Below, piece after piece: positions 1 to 8,227 of a stretch of DNA of 64,000 bases (position 1 is the stretch's first letter; every line of letters starts with the position of its first letter). The stretch comes from Phenylobacterium hankyongense. Lineage in GTDB: Bacteria; Pseudomonadota; Alphaproteobacteria; Caulobacterales; Caulobacteraceae. A program made the translations under genes and the position numbers. The notes under the pieces were generated by a model. That model was not told the DNA's origin. It saw only the letters and a program-made list of their open reading frames with translations, and made no database searches. The stretch covers positions 2,216,001 through 2,280,000 of the forward strand of contig NZ_QFYP01000001.1 of NCBI RefSeq assembly GCF_003254505.1. The letters are read 5' to 3'.

Positions 1-83
1 AGGTCAAGGCCCTGGCCTGGGCCTCGCTCGGCCTGTGGGCGGCGATCGTCGTGTGCGGGCGATGGATCGCCTACAGCCTGTGA
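1..83 (+). CDS. C-terminal end of a DUF6644-like membrane protein (partial)
   Basis: Only the last 26 codons are in the window; the frame enters at base 3 and stops at TGA 81-83. The tail is one hydrophobic helix ending CGRWIAYSL. It closely resembles the end of the next gene (FGRWIGFTVS), so the two are probably tandem paralogues of one small inner-membrane protein family. Function is unknown. The next start follows after 40 bp, so the two are likely co-transcribed. Confidence 0.6.
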   Translation, partial: VKALAWASLGLWAAIVVCGRWIAYSL

Positions 84-123
84 CCCTGCCGTCCGACCTA
101 CACTCACCGTTTCGAGGAAGAAC

Positions 124-618
124 ATGACCTTCGGTGAATTGCTGAAAGCGATCGAGGCGACGCCGGTGGCGACCGCGCTGCGCGAAAGCGGCTTCCTGTT
201 CCCGGCGGTGGAAACCGCCCACGTCCTGGCCATCACCCTGGTGGTGGGCACGATCGCCATCGTCGACTTCCGCCTGCTCGGCGTGCCCGGCCACACCAAG
301 GGGGTGCGGCGGCTGACCGCCGACGTGCTGCCGTTCACCTGGGGCGCCTTCGCGGTCGCGCTGATCTCGGGCGCGCTGCTGTTCGCGTCGGCGGCGACCA
401 AGTACTGGGCCGACATTCCGTTCCGCATGAAGATGGTGCTGCTGGTCCTCGCCGGCCTGAACATGGTGTTCTTCCACCTCATCACCTGGCGCTCGGTGCA
501 CGTCTGGGACGAGGTGGTCAGGACGCCCTTCGCCGCCAAGATCGCCGGCGCGACCTCGCTGCTGCTCTGGATCGGCGTCGTGCTCTTCGGCCGGTGGATC
601 GGTTTCACGGTGAGCTGA
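124..618 (+). CDS. DUF6644-like integral membrane protein
   Basis: This 164-residue protein has about four hydrophobic helices (roughly residues 25-50, 72-92, 102-122 and 140-160) and no soluble domain. A conserved-looking E-T-A-H motif lies in the first helix and an HLITW stretch in the third, so histidines are placed within the membrane. It follows a partial paralogue and precedes a diheme cytochrome c by 3 bp, a neighbourhood that would fit a heme- or quinone-linked membrane role, which is inference. The family assignment rests on the overall pattern and is moderate; the function is not known. The ATG follows a GAGGAAG ribosome-binding site at 114-120. Confidence 0.7.
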   Translation: MTFGELLKAIEATPVATALRESGFLFPAVETAHVLAITLVVGTIAIVDFRLLGVPGHTKGVRRLTADVLPFTWGAFAVALISGALLFASAATKYWADIPFRMKMVLLVLAGLNMVFFHLITWRSVHVWDEVVRTPFAAKIAGATSLLLWIGVVLFGRWIGFTVS

Positions 619-621
619 GCC

Positions 622-1425
622 GTGAAAGCGGATCGCGCCCGCATCAACCCGGATCCTCGCGGGCGCTCGCGCGCCACTCGGTGGGCGATGGTCATCGGCC
701 TCGGCGTCCTTGCGGTCGCCCTGGCGCTCTTCGTGCGGAGCGCTCAGCGGGAGGCGCGGTTGCTGCGGGCCGATCCCGCCACGGCGGGGGCCGACCCGCA
801 GCTCATGGCCTTCGCCCGGCCGGCCGGGGCCTCGATCTATCGCTCGCGATGCGCCAGCTGCCACGGCGCGGCCGGGAAGGGCGACCCGAGCCGCGGCGTT
901 CCCAACCTCACCGACACCGACTGGCTCTACGGCGGCGGCGAGGTCGCCGAGATCGAGCGGGTGGTGGAGCATGGCGTCCGGGCGCGCGATCCCAAGACCC
1001 AGGCGCTGGCGGTGATGCCGGCCTACGCCTCGCCCGTGCCCGCGAAGTCGGAAGCGGGCCTCCAGCCGCTGTCGCCGGCGGATATCCGCGACATGACCGA
1101 ATTCCTCCAATACCTGGGCCATCACGCGGAGGACCCAGCGGCGGCGGCCCGCGGCTCGGTGGTCTACCACGGCCGCGGCGGCTGCTACGATTGCCACGCC
1201 CAGGACGCGCAGGGGGACGCCGCCATCGGCGCGCCCAACCTCACCGACGACGTCTGGCTCTACGGCGGCGGAAGCCGGCCGTCGGTCTTCAACTCCATCG
1301 CCTACGGCCACGCCGGCATTTGTCCGGCCTGGGCCACCCGCCTGCGGCCCGCCGCGATCCGGCAGGTCGCGCTCTACGTCTATTCGCTCTCCCACCGCCG
1401 GTCTTCGGCGCACGCATCCAGGTGA
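622..1425 (+). CDS. Membrane-anchored diheme cytochrome c (CcoP-like)
   Basis: The 267-residue protein starts at GTG, 3 bp after the preceding stop. It has a single N-terminal membrane anchor (about residues 20-41) and two heme-attachment motifs, CASCH at Cys77-His81 and CYDCH at Cys188-His192. Each heme domain carries an NLTD...WLYGGG segment, which is characteristic of the CcoP subunit of cbb3 oxidase. No other cbb3 subunit is in the window, so it probably acts as a periplasm-facing electron carrier rather than as an oxidase subunit. It is the third of five closely spaced genes. Confidence 0.85.
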   Translation: MKADRARINPDPRGRSRATRWAMVIGLGVLAVALALFVRSAQREARLLRADPATAGADPQLMAFARPAGASIYRSRCASCHGAAGKGDPSRGVPNLTDTDWLYGGGEVAEIERVVEHGVRARDPKTQALAVMPAYASPVPAKSEAGLQPLSPADIRDMTEFLQYLGHHAEDPAAAARGSVVYHGRGGCYDCHAQDAQGDAAIGAPNLTDDVWLYGGGSRPSVFNSIAYGHAGICPAWATRLRPAAIRQVALYVYSLSHRRSSAHASR

Positions 1426-1428
1426 CCC

Positions 1429-2361
1429 ATGGCGCCGGCGACTGACACAGCTGCCTCCGATCGCCCCGACTGGCGCGACATCAACCGGGTGAGCTACCGG
1501 CGCTCGCTGGTCCTGATGTCGGTCGGCGCGCTGATCGGCCTGGGCCTGGCCGGCTACGCCCTGTTCACCGCCAAGGGCACCTCGACGCTGCTGGTGCCGC
1601 CGGAGGACGTGGCGATGGTCAATCAGCAGCCCATCTCCCGCAGCGATTTCAACACCCAGATCCAGTCGCTCTACGCCGTCGACCCGGCGCACGCGACGCC
1701 CGCCCAGCGCCGGAAGGTGCTCGACGACATGATCCGTGAGGAGCTGTTCGTCCAACGGGGCCGGGAGCTCGACGTGGCCGCCGTCGACCCGGAAGTGCGC
1801 GCGGCGATGGTCAATTCGGTGGAGCAGGAGATCGCCGCCGACGCGATCACCAGCCACCCCAGCGAGGCCAAGCTCCGCGACTATTACGCGGCGCACCGGG
1901 CGAAGTACGCCAGCGAAGGCATGATGACCCTCGTCGACATGGTCTTCCCGGCCGCGTCGCCGGACCTCGTCCGACAGGCTGCGGCTGCCTTGAAGGCTGG
2001 GACGCCGGCCGCCGAGGTCGAGGGTCGCTTCCATGGCCGGGACTCCGGCCGGGTGAACGGCGAGGAGTTCTATTTCGCCGCCAGGCTCCACCTCGGCGAC
2101 AAGGCCTTCGACGCAGCCCGCGCGCTGCCGGCGGGCGGCGTCTCCGCGCCGATGCAGGAGAGCGACGGCGTACACCTGCTCTACATGCTCAAGAACACGC
2201 CGCCGGTGCCGATGGACTTCGCCCAGGCGCGTGAGCGGGTGGTGGCCGACTACCTGAACGACGCGATCAAGCGGCTGCAGGGCGGCGACGAGAAATTCTT
2301 CCGCAAGCGCGCCAACATCCTGATCGCCAAGGACCTGCGCCCGAGGGATCAGCGTCGATGA
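1429..2361 (+). CDS. Membrane-anchored parvulin-type peptidyl-prolyl isomerase
   Basis: The 310-residue protein has one N-terminal membrane helix (about residues 25-47). A SurA/PpiD-like region follows, beginning VAMVNQQPISRSDF, and then a rotamase-like domain (about residues 160-275). The chaperone-like helical part contains the LDDMIREELFVQRG motif typical of PpiC/SurA proteins. It probably assists folding of exported proteins at the periplasmic face of the inner membrane. The start lies 3 bp after the cytochrome stop and the end overlaps the next gene by 4 bp, so translation of the three is likely coupled. The rotamase core is divergent, so catalytic activity is uncertain. Confidence 0.82.
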   Translation: MAPATDTAASDRPDWRDINRVSYRRSLVLMSVGALIGLGLAGYALFTAKGTSTLLVPPEDVAMVNQQPISRSDFNTQIQSLYAVDPAHATPAQRRKVLDDMIREELFVQRGRELDVAAVDPEVRAAMVNSVEQEIAADAITSHPSEAKLRDYYAAHRAKYASEGMMTLVDMVFPAASPDLVRQAAAALKAGTPAAEVEGRFHGRDSGRVNGEEFYFAARLHLGDKAFDAARALPAGGVSAPMQESDGVHLLYMLKNTPPVPMDFAQARERVVADYLNDAIKRLQGGDEKFFRKRANILIAKDLRPRDQRR

Positions 2362-3581
2362 CGGCGCGGCTTGCGGGATGGTGGCGCGTCCTGCTGTGGG
2401 CGCTCGGCCTGTCGGCGATCCTGGCCGGCGCGGCGCACGCCCACACCCGCAGCGAGTCGCATTCGGTCTGGGAGATCAATGGCGCCAACGTCGACCTGGT
2501 GATGACCATCGGCGAGGTCGAGCTGCGCCGGCTGGCGCCAGCGGCGGGGCCGCCGCCGTCGGACGCGCAGGTGACGGGCTATCTGGCCGCGCGGGTCTAT
2601 CCCTCGGCCGCCGGCCGGCGCTGCGCCCTGGTCCCGCCGGTGGAGACGCTGTCCGCCACCGCGGGCTATCGGAAGTACGACTTCACCTTCCGCTGCCCGA
2701 GCGCGACGGAGATCTCGATCACCTCCCGGGCCTTCTTCGACGTCGCCCCGACCCACACCAACTTCGCCCAGATCCAGAACGCCGCGAGCGGGGAGTTCAC
2801 CGAGCAGCTGATCACCCGCGACCGGCAGACCGTGGAGGTCACCGGCGGGGAAGACAGCAAGTTGCTGACTGCCAGCTTCCTCGACTTCATCCGCATGGGC
2901 GTGATGCACATCTTCACCGGCGTCGACCACATGTCGTTCCTGCTCGGCCTGGTGCTGATCTCGCGCCGGCTGCGCGACCTGGTGTTCGTGGTCACCGGCT
3001 TCACCATCGGCCACAGCCTGACGCTGGCCCTGGCGGTGACCGGGATCATCCGGCCGCACGCCGAATACATCGACGCGCTGGTGGCGCTCACCATCGCGCT
3101 GATCGGCGCGGAGAACGTGGCGGTGCAGACCCGACGGCCGGCGGCGGTGGCGGCGGGGGTCGCGCTGCTGCTGGCGGGCATGGCCGGGCTGAAGATCTTG
3201 GGACTGGGCGGATTGCCGAGCCTGCTGCTGCTGGGGGCGGGCCTGTTCACCAGCAACTACCTGATGGTGTCGGGCCGGCTGCAGGACGCCGGCCGGCTGC
3301 GGATGGTCATCACCCTGGTGTTCGGCCTGATCCACGGCTTCGGCTTCGCCGCGGGTCTCCTGGAGATGCAGATCCCGCCGGTGCGCCTGGGCGAGCTGCT
3401 GGTCGGCTTCAACATCGGGGTCGAGATCGGCCAACTGACCTTGGTGCTGGCCGCGAGCCTGGCGGTGGTGGCCCTGACCCGGCTGAAGCTGGCGCCGCCC
3501 AGGGCGATCGTCGTCGACGTCGCCTCGGCCTTCCTGGCGGGGCTGGGGGTCTTCTGGTTCGTCAGCCGCAGCTATGCCTGA
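2358..3581 (+). CDS. HupE/UreJ-like membrane protein
   Basis: The 407-residue protein begins with a signal peptide ending at about AHAHT, followed by a periplasmic domain to about residue 170. A hydrophobic C-terminal half follows, with about seven helices. The motif FTGVDHMSFLLGLV, and later GFTIGHSLTLALA and GLIHGFGFAAGLL, place conserved His and Asp residues in membrane helices as in the HupE/UreJ family, which is implicated in nickel or cobalt uptake. The large periplasmic domain marks the longer subfamily, whose substrate is not established. It overlaps the upstream gene by 4 bp and its 3' end overlaps the convergent tetR gene by 10 bp. Confidence 0.85.
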   Translation: MTARLAGWWRVLLWALGLSAILAGAAHAHTRSESHSVWEINGANVDLVMTIGEVELRRLAPAAGPPPSDAQVTGYLAARVYPSAAGRRCALVPPVETLSATAGYRKYDFTFRCPSATEISITSRAFFDVAPTHTNFAQIQNAASGEFTEQLITRDRQTVEVTGGEDSKLLTASFLDFIRMGVMHIFTGVDHMSFLLGLVLISRRLRDLVFVVTGFTIGHSLTLALAVTGIIRPHAEYIDALVALTIALIGAENVAVQTRRPAAVAAGVALLLAGMAGLKILGLGGLPSLLLLGAGLFTSNYLMVSGRLQDAGRLRMVITLVFGLIHGFGFAAGLLEMQIPPVRLGELLVGFNIGVEIGQLTLVLAASLAVVALTRLKLAPPRAIVVDVASAFLAGLGVFWFVSRSYA

Positions 3582-4231
3582 CGCCGCGCCCGCGGACCTG
3601 CTTCCGTAGCCGGGACAGCCGCGACCGAGGCCGGTGAGGCGCCGGCCCTGAGCGTGTCCAGCCACAGGTCGAACATCGCCCGCTGGCGGGCCGGGGATAT
3701 GCGGCCGACGCCCAGCAGCACCTGGACGCCGATGCCGTCGACCAGCGCCACCAGGCTCTCGCTGGCATGGCGGATGTTGACGTCGGCGGCCACGTCGCCT
3801 TCCTGCTGCGCGCGGGCCAGCAGCCCCGCGAGCCGGCTGCGCCATTCGCCGTAGCGCAGGCGCATGACGCGGGCGACCTCGTCGTCATAGCTGGAGCGCT
3901 CCCAGTACCCCACCCAGATCCGCCAGTACCCCCGGGTTTCGGCGGTGAGCGGCAGGGCGAAGGCGACCACGTCGCGGATCGCCTCCACGGCCGGCGTCCG
4001 CTCGGCCGCACGCTCCATCCGCTCGCGCACCAGCTTGGCGGAGTGCTCCGAGGCCTCGATCAGCAACTGGTCCTTGGAGTGGAAGTAGTGGGTGAGGGCG
4101 CCGGTGGTGAAGCCCGCCTCGCGCGCGACCTCGCGCACCGTCAGGCCGGCGATGCCGTCGCGCATGATCACCCTCAGGGCGGCGGCGGCGAAGACCTCGC
4201 GGCGTTCGTTGTGATCGACTGTTCTGGCCAT
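3572..4231 (-). CDS. TetR family transcriptional regulator
   Basis: A 219-residue regulator is obtained from the ATG at 4231 (MARTVDHNERR). An upstream in-frame start at 4294 would add 21 residues unlike the family, so the shorter form is chosen. The N-terminal helix-turn-helix spans about residues 25-50 (LTVREVAREAGFTTGALTHY); the C-terminal ligand domain resembles BetI-type regulators. The gene is divergent from a TonB receptor. Two imperfect inverted repeats lie in the gap, and a perfect one of the same type precedes the monooxygenase at 8224. It is therefore probably a local repressor of 4423-9468, relieved by a pathway compound. The ligand is unknown. Confidence 0.9.
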   Translation of the reverse strand: MARTVDHNERREVFAAAALRVIMRDGIAGLTVREVAREAGFTTGALTHYFHSKDQLLIEASEHSAKLVRERMERAAERTPAVEAIRDVVAFALPLTAETRGYWRIWVGYWERSSYDDEVARVMRLRYGEWRSRLAGLLARAQQEGDVAADVNIRHASESLVALVDGIGVQVLLGVGRISPARQRAMFDLWLDTLRAGASPASVAAVPATEAGPRARRQA

Positions 4232-4300
4232 TCGAGCTTCACCCCCAGTGCGACCTCTGCCTGACGGGGACCGTGGCTGGCAAGCCCAAACCATACGCTT

Positions 4301-4324
4301 GTTATATAACGGTGGTTACGGAAT
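4301..4324. promoter_or_regulatory. Candidate TetR operator 1
   Basis: An imperfect inverted repeat with half-sites ATAAC and GTTAC around GGTG, 70 bp upstream of the tetR start. It matches the perfect palindrome at 8179-8202 at 16 of 24 positions, including the central ATAACGG and GTTA. Assignment to this TetR is inferred from position and repetition. Confidence 0.6.
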
Positions 4325-4335
4325 CCCTTTCGCTT

Positions 4336-4355
4336 CGCAGAACGTGTGTTATGTT
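4336..4355. promoter_or_regulatory. Candidate TetR operator 2
   Basis: Half-sites CGCAGAAC and GTTATGTT are separated by 4 bp. The right half matches the perfect site at 8179-8202 in 7 of 8 bases and the left half in 5 of 8. It lies 67 bp upstream of the receptor start and would let one repressor act on both divergent promoters. Confidence 0.5.
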
Positions 4356-4422
4356 TTGCCCCATAAGGCGGGAGGCGCGGGCCTTGGGCCCCGGACCTCC
4401 TCGCTGGACATAGGGGGAGACC

Positions 4423-6666
4423 ATGGGCCGCTTGACCCGTGCCGCTGTGCTGTCCGCGTCCGCCCTGACCGGCTTCACCGTGGCCAATGCCGCGACCGCC
4501 GCGCCGGCCACCCCGCCCAACACGATCGAGGAGCTGATCGTCACCGCGCAGAAGCGCGAGGAGAGCGCCCAGACCGTCCCGATCGCGCTCACCGCCCTCT
4601 CGGGCGAGAGCCTCGAACGCCAGGGCGTGGTCGGCTTCCAGGACCTCGGCACGCAGGTCCCGTCCCTGCGCTTCGGCTCCGGGGTCACCGGCGGCGAGAA
4701 CGTCATCACCCTGCGCGGCATCGGCAGCCAGAACACCACCAGCGGCGGCGACTCCCCGGTGGCCTACAACCTCGACGGCGTCTACCTGGCGCGCACCACC
4801 TCGGTCGATCCGGAGTTCTTCGACATCGACCGCATCGAGGTCCTGCGCGGGCCGCAGGGCACGCTCTACGGCCGCAACTCGGTGGGCGGCTCGGTGAACG
4901 TCATCACCCGCCATCCGACGCCGGAGTTCGCCGCCCACGCCGACGCCATGATCGGGAACTACGACGCGCGGATCTTCCGCGGCTGGGTGAACGTGCCGAT
5001 CACCACCCAGGGCGACTTCCAGATGAGCGGCCGGCTGGCGGCGGTCTCGGCCGAGCACGACCCCTACCAGAAGAACCTGTTCGACGGTCCCGGCGCGCCG
5101 CACAACGGCGACGCCCAGGACTTCTGGATGGTCCGCGGCGAGCTGCTCTTCAAGTTCTCCCCGCGGGCGGATTTCCTGCTGATCGCCTCGACGTCGTGGA
5201 ACGGGGCGCCGGCCGCCACCAAGACCCGCTGGGAGCTCGCGCCTGGGCGCTACGTCGGCGCGCTGCCCTATCTCACCGATCCGCGGCAGGTGCGGAAGAA
5301 CTCCCCGGAGGACCTGGACCAGCGCAACCACTATGTCAGCGGAACCTTCACCTACGACTTCGGCCCGGCGACCTTCACCTCGGTGACCGGCTACGCCTAC
5401 GGCTCGTGGCGGCAGTCCAACGATCCGGACGCCTCGGAGCTGACGCTCGCCAACAATCCCTACTGGACGCTTCGGCAGTTCCAATGGTCGGAGGAGGTCC
5501 GGCTGGCGTCCAACACTCCGGACCGTCCGCTGAAGTGGATCGTCGGCGCCTTCTACTTCAAGGAGAAGGCCTCCCAGACGTTCCAGTTCTTCGACACCGG
5601 GCTCAATTCGACGACGCCGTTCACCGACAATTTCATCTTCACCAACGGCGGCGACTTCAAGACCACGTCGTGGGCGCCCTTCGGCCAGATCGACTACGAC
5701 CTGGCGAAGACCAGCGTCGGCATTCCGCTGACGGTCACCTTGGGCCTGCGCTACACGAAGGACACCAAGAAGGGCTTCGACTTCCTCAACTTCGAGCTGC
5801 CGAGGGTGCCCTTCGTCCTGCCGGCGTCGAAGAGCTTCGACCGCAGCTGGAACCAGACCACCGGCAAGTTCGGGCTGAGCTACCAGGCCAACCCGCAGTT
5901 GCTGATCTACGCCAACGCGTCGAAGGGCTATCTGTCGGGCGGCGGCCTGGTCGGCAACTTCCCGGGCATCTACCAGCCGGAGAAGGTCAAGGCCTATGAG
6001 GCCGGCTTCAAGTCGACCGTGCTGGACCGACGGCTGCTGATCAACGGCGCGATCTATCGCCAGGAGATCACCGACATGCAGGTGTTCGTCCAGGACATCA
6101 CCGGCTCGCGCATCGACAACGCCGGCCGCGCCCACGTGAACGGCCTGGAGCTCGAGGCGATCGCCACCCCGGCGGACGGCCTTCGGCTGAACGCCTCGCT
6201 CACCTACACCGAGGCCAAGTACGACAGCTACGTCACCATCGACAATCGCTTCGCCACCGCCGCGCCGGGCTGCGACCCGGTGACCCGGCTGTGCGACTTC
6301 GCCGGCCACCGGCTGGTGCAGACGCCGAAGTACACCTTCGACGTCGGCGCCCAGTACACCTTCAACACCTCGTTCGGCCAGATCACCCCACGGGTCGACG
6401 TGTTCGCCTCGGGCGACCTGTTCTTCCTCTCGGCCAACTCGCCGTTCGACCGGCAGGGCGCCTACACCCTCACCAACGCCAACGTCACCTGGCGCGACCC
6501 GACCGGGCGCTATTCGGTGGAGGCGTTCGTGCGCAACGCCTTCGACAAGGACGTGATCTCCAACGACGGCCTGCAGTCCAACACCCTGGGCGGCGGCTTC
6601 GGGCTCGACAATTACACCTACTATCCGCCGCGCACCTTCGGGGTGCGCGTGGGCGTCGATTTCTAG
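4423..6666 (+). CDS. TonB-dependent outer membrane receptor
   Basis: The 747-residue protein has a signal peptide (about residues 1-26) and a TonB box-like segment, IEELIVTAQKREE. The plug domain (about 45-165) contains VITLRGIGSQN and VEVLRGPQGTLYGRNSVGG, and a 22-strand-type barrel ends in a C-terminal aromatic residue (GVRVGVDF). The length and motifs are those of the large Caulobacterales/Sphingomonadales receptor family that imports substrates other than siderophores. It is the first gene of a set with VOC, cyclase and flavin-dependent monooxygenase genes, so its substrate is probably the compound they degrade. Upstream repeats suggest TetR control. Confidence 0.93.
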   Translation: MGRLTRAAVLSASALTGFTVANAATAAPATPPNTIEELIVTAQKREESAQTVPIALTALSGESLERQGVVGFQDLGTQVPSLRFGSGVTGGENVITLRGIGSQNTTSGGDSPVAYNLDGVYLARTTSVDPEFFDIDRIEVLRGPQGTLYGRNSVGGSVNVITRHPTPEFAAHADAMIGNYDARIFRGWVNVPITTQGDFQMSGRLAAVSAEHDPYQKNLFDGPGAPHNGDAQDFWMVRGELLFKFSPRADFLLIASTSWNGAPAATKTRWELAPGRYVGALPYLTDPRQVRKNSPEDLDQRNHYVSGTFTYDFGPATFTSVTGYAYGSWRQSNDPDASELTLANNPYWTLRQFQWSEEVRLASNTPDRPLKWIVGAFYFKEKASQTFQFFDTGLNSTTPFTDNFIFTNGGDFKTTSWAPFGQIDYDLAKTSVGIPLTVTLGLRYTKDTKKGFDFLNFELPRVPFVLPASKSFDRSWNQTTGKFGLSYQANPQLLIYANASKGYLSGGGLVGNFPGIYQPEKVKAYEAGFKSTVLDRRLLINGAIYRQEITDMQVFVQDITGSRIDNAGRAHVNGLELEAIATPADGLRLNASLTYTEAKYDSYVTIDNRFATAAPGCDPVTRLCDFAGHRLVQTPKYTFDVGAQYTFNTSFGQITPRVDVFASGDLFFLSANSPFDRQGAYTLTNANVTWRDPTGRYSVEAFVRNAFDKDVISNDGLQSNTLGGGFGLDNYTYYPPRTFGVRVGVDF

Positions 6667-6678
6667 GGGAGGCGGGCG

Positions 6679-7194
6679 ATGGCCGAGGCGACCTGGGCGC
6701 TCACCAGCTTCTACCACACCGTGGTCAACTGCCGTGACCTCGACAGCTCGGTGGCGTTCTACAAGCTGCTCGGCTTCGAGGTGCTCAACGACCGCCGCCA
6801 CGTCACCTGGCCGGACTTCGTGGCCGGGATCTTCGGCCTCAGGCGCGCCAACGGCCGCGGGGTGCTGATGGTGCTCCCGACCGACCGCGACGGGCCGATG
6901 ATCGACCTGATCGAGTGGCTCGAACCCCGCGCGGCCTTTCCCGATCCGGCCCAGGCCGCGGAGACCGTGCCGCGCATCCTCGCCTTCCGCACCCGCAACG
7001 TGCTCCAGGCGCACCAGGCGCTGTCGGCCCAGGGCGTGCGCTTCACTCGCGAGGTCTACGAGCCCGCCCCGGAGCTGGGGCTGGTGGGCTCCTGCTGCTG
7101 CCACGATCCGAACGGCAATCTCATCGAACTGATCGAGCTGCAGCCGGGCGTGCGGCACTCGCGGGCCAACGAGGCCCTGGCGAGGACCCAATGA
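6679..7194 (+). CDS. VOC family (glyoxalase/dioxygenase-fold) protein
   Basis: The 171-residue protein has the paired beta-alpha-beta-beta-beta modules of the vicinal oxygen chelate fold: FYHTVVNCRDLDSSVAFYKLLGF at the N-terminus and a C-terminal DPNGNLIELIEL strand. Likely metal ligands are His13 and the Glu of the IELIE segment. The reaction cannot be read from sequence, because the fold includes lyases, isomerases and extradiol dioxygenases. It sits 12 bp after the receptor and overlaps the cyclase gene by 4 bp (ATGA), so it is very likely in the same transcript and pathway. Confidence 0.85.
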   Translation: MAEATWALTSFYHTVVNCRDLDSSVAFYKLLGFEVLNDRRHVTWPDFVAGIFGLRRANGRGVLMVLPTDRDGPMIDLIEWLEPRAAFPDPAQAAETVPRILAFRTRNVLQAHQALSAQGVRFTREVYEPAPELGLVGSCCCHDPNGNLIELIELQPGVRHSRANEALARTQ

Positions 7195-8138
7195 ACGACC
7201 TTCGCCACCCGCATCCGCAGGCCATGAGCGGCGAGGAGCTGACGGCGCTGTTCGAGCAGGTCTCCAACTGGGGGCGGTGGGGACCGGACGACGAGCGGGG
7301 CGCGCTGAACCACATCGGCGCCGCGGAGGTCGCCCGCGCCGCGGCGCTGGTCCGCGAAGGCCGCACCGTCAGCCTGTCGCGCGACTTCCCGACCCAGCCG
7401 GGGCCGGAAAACCCCTGGCCGGCGCAGCACCACATGGTGATCGCCGGCGACGACCCTTGCGTGCCCGGCGTCGACGGCCTGGAGGTCTCCACCGACTACA
7501 TCGGCATCGCCTTCCACGGCATGGCGTCGAGCCACATCGACGCGCTCTGCCACGTCTTCGCCCAGGGCCGCATGTACAACGACCATCCCGCCACCGAGGT
7601 GAAGAGCACCGGCGCGCGGCGCAACACCATCATGGCGGCCCGGGACGGGATCGTCGGCCGCGGCGTGCTGCTGGACGTGCCGCGGGCGCTTGGCGTCGCG
7701 TTCGTCGACCCCGAGCACCTGACCACCGCCGCCGAGCTGCAGGCCACCGAGGCGGCGCTGGGGGTGACGGTTGGCAAGGGGGACCTGCTGATGGTTCGGC
7801 TGGGTCGCGACGTCCGGCGGGCCGCGATGGCCGACCAGGCGGTCCCGGGCCTCGACCCCCGGGTGGTCGCCTGGCTGCACGAGCGCCAGGTGGCGGTGCT
7901 GGGCGGCGACGGGGTCCACGATCCGATCCCGTCCGGCGTCGTGCATCGGGACTGGGCCATGCCGATCCACATGCTGGGGCTGGCGGGCATGGGCCTGCAC
8001 CTGATGGACAACCTCGACCTGGAGCCGCTGGCGGAGGTCTGCGCCGAGCTCGGCCGGTGGACCTTCCAGCTGGTGGCCGCGCCGCTGAGGATCGCCGGCG
8101 GCACCGGCTCGCCGCTCAATCCGATCGCCATCTTCTGA
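7191..8138 (+). CDS. Cyclase family protein (kynurenine formamidase-like metal hydrolase)
   Basis: The ATG at 7191 overlaps the VOC stop codon, giving 315 residues. The frame stays open far upstream of this ATG, but only the ATGA start fits the family length. The cyclase-family metal motif appears as SSHIDALCH near the middle, with GRGVLLDVP and a C-terminal IHMLGLAGMG segment. Members hydrolyse amide or ester bonds or catalyse ring closure, as in kynurenine formamidase and isatin hydrolase. Here it is probably a hydrolytic step acting on the product of the neighbouring oxygenases, which is inference from context. Confidence 0.87.
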   Translation: MNDLRHPHPQAMSGEELTALFEQVSNWGRWGPDDERGALNHIGAAEVARAAALVREGRTVSLSRDFPTQPGPENPWPAQHHMVIAGDDPCVPGVDGLEVSTDYIGIAFHGMASSHIDALCHVFAQGRMYNDHPATEVKSTGARRNTIMAARDGIVGRGVLLDVPRALGVAFVDPEHLTTAAELQATEAALGVTVGKGDLLMVRLGRDVRRAAMADQAVPGLDPRVVAWLHERQVAVLGGDGVHDPIPSGVVHRDWAMPIHMLGLAGMGLHLMDNLDLEPLAEVCAELGRWTFQLVAAPLRIAGGTGSPLNPIAIF

Positions 8139-8149
8139 AGGACCGCGCC

Positions 8150-8227
8150 ATGGGACCAACGACTGTGAACGCCGCCCAGATACATAACGGGCGTTATGTA
8201 TCTTTCGAGATGGAGGATGGACGATGA
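8150..8227 (+). CDS. Possible 25-residue peptide overlapping the monooxygenase start
   Basis: A 25-codon frame starts at ATG 8150, with GAAGG at 8137-8141 as a plausible ribosome-binding site. It ends in a TGA that overlaps the next ATG (ATGA at 8224-8227). It contains the palindrome at 8179-8202, so its codons QIHNGRYVSF are dictated partly by that DNA site. It may be a coupling peptide, a decayed gene end or chance. Confidence 0.25.
   Translation: MGPTTVNAAQIHNGRYVSFEMEDGR
8179..8202. promoter_or_regulatory. Perfect palindromic operator upstream of the monooxygenase
   Basis: Arms GATACATAAC and GTTATGTATC are exact reverse complements around a GGGC spacer. The site ends 21 bp before the ATG at 8224. 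Two degraded copies lie in the tetR/receptor gap. Size and symmetry are typical of TetR-family operators. It implies a second controlled promoter inside the gene set, just ahead of the flavin monooxygenase. Confidence 0.7.

Noticed and set aside
4174-7191. A 1005-codon minus-strand open frame antisense to the TonB receptor
   Set aside because: It is the reverse shadow of a strongly GC3-biased gene. Its translation is rich in Arg, Gly, Val and Asp runs with no domain, and the plus-strand frame has full receptor motifs.
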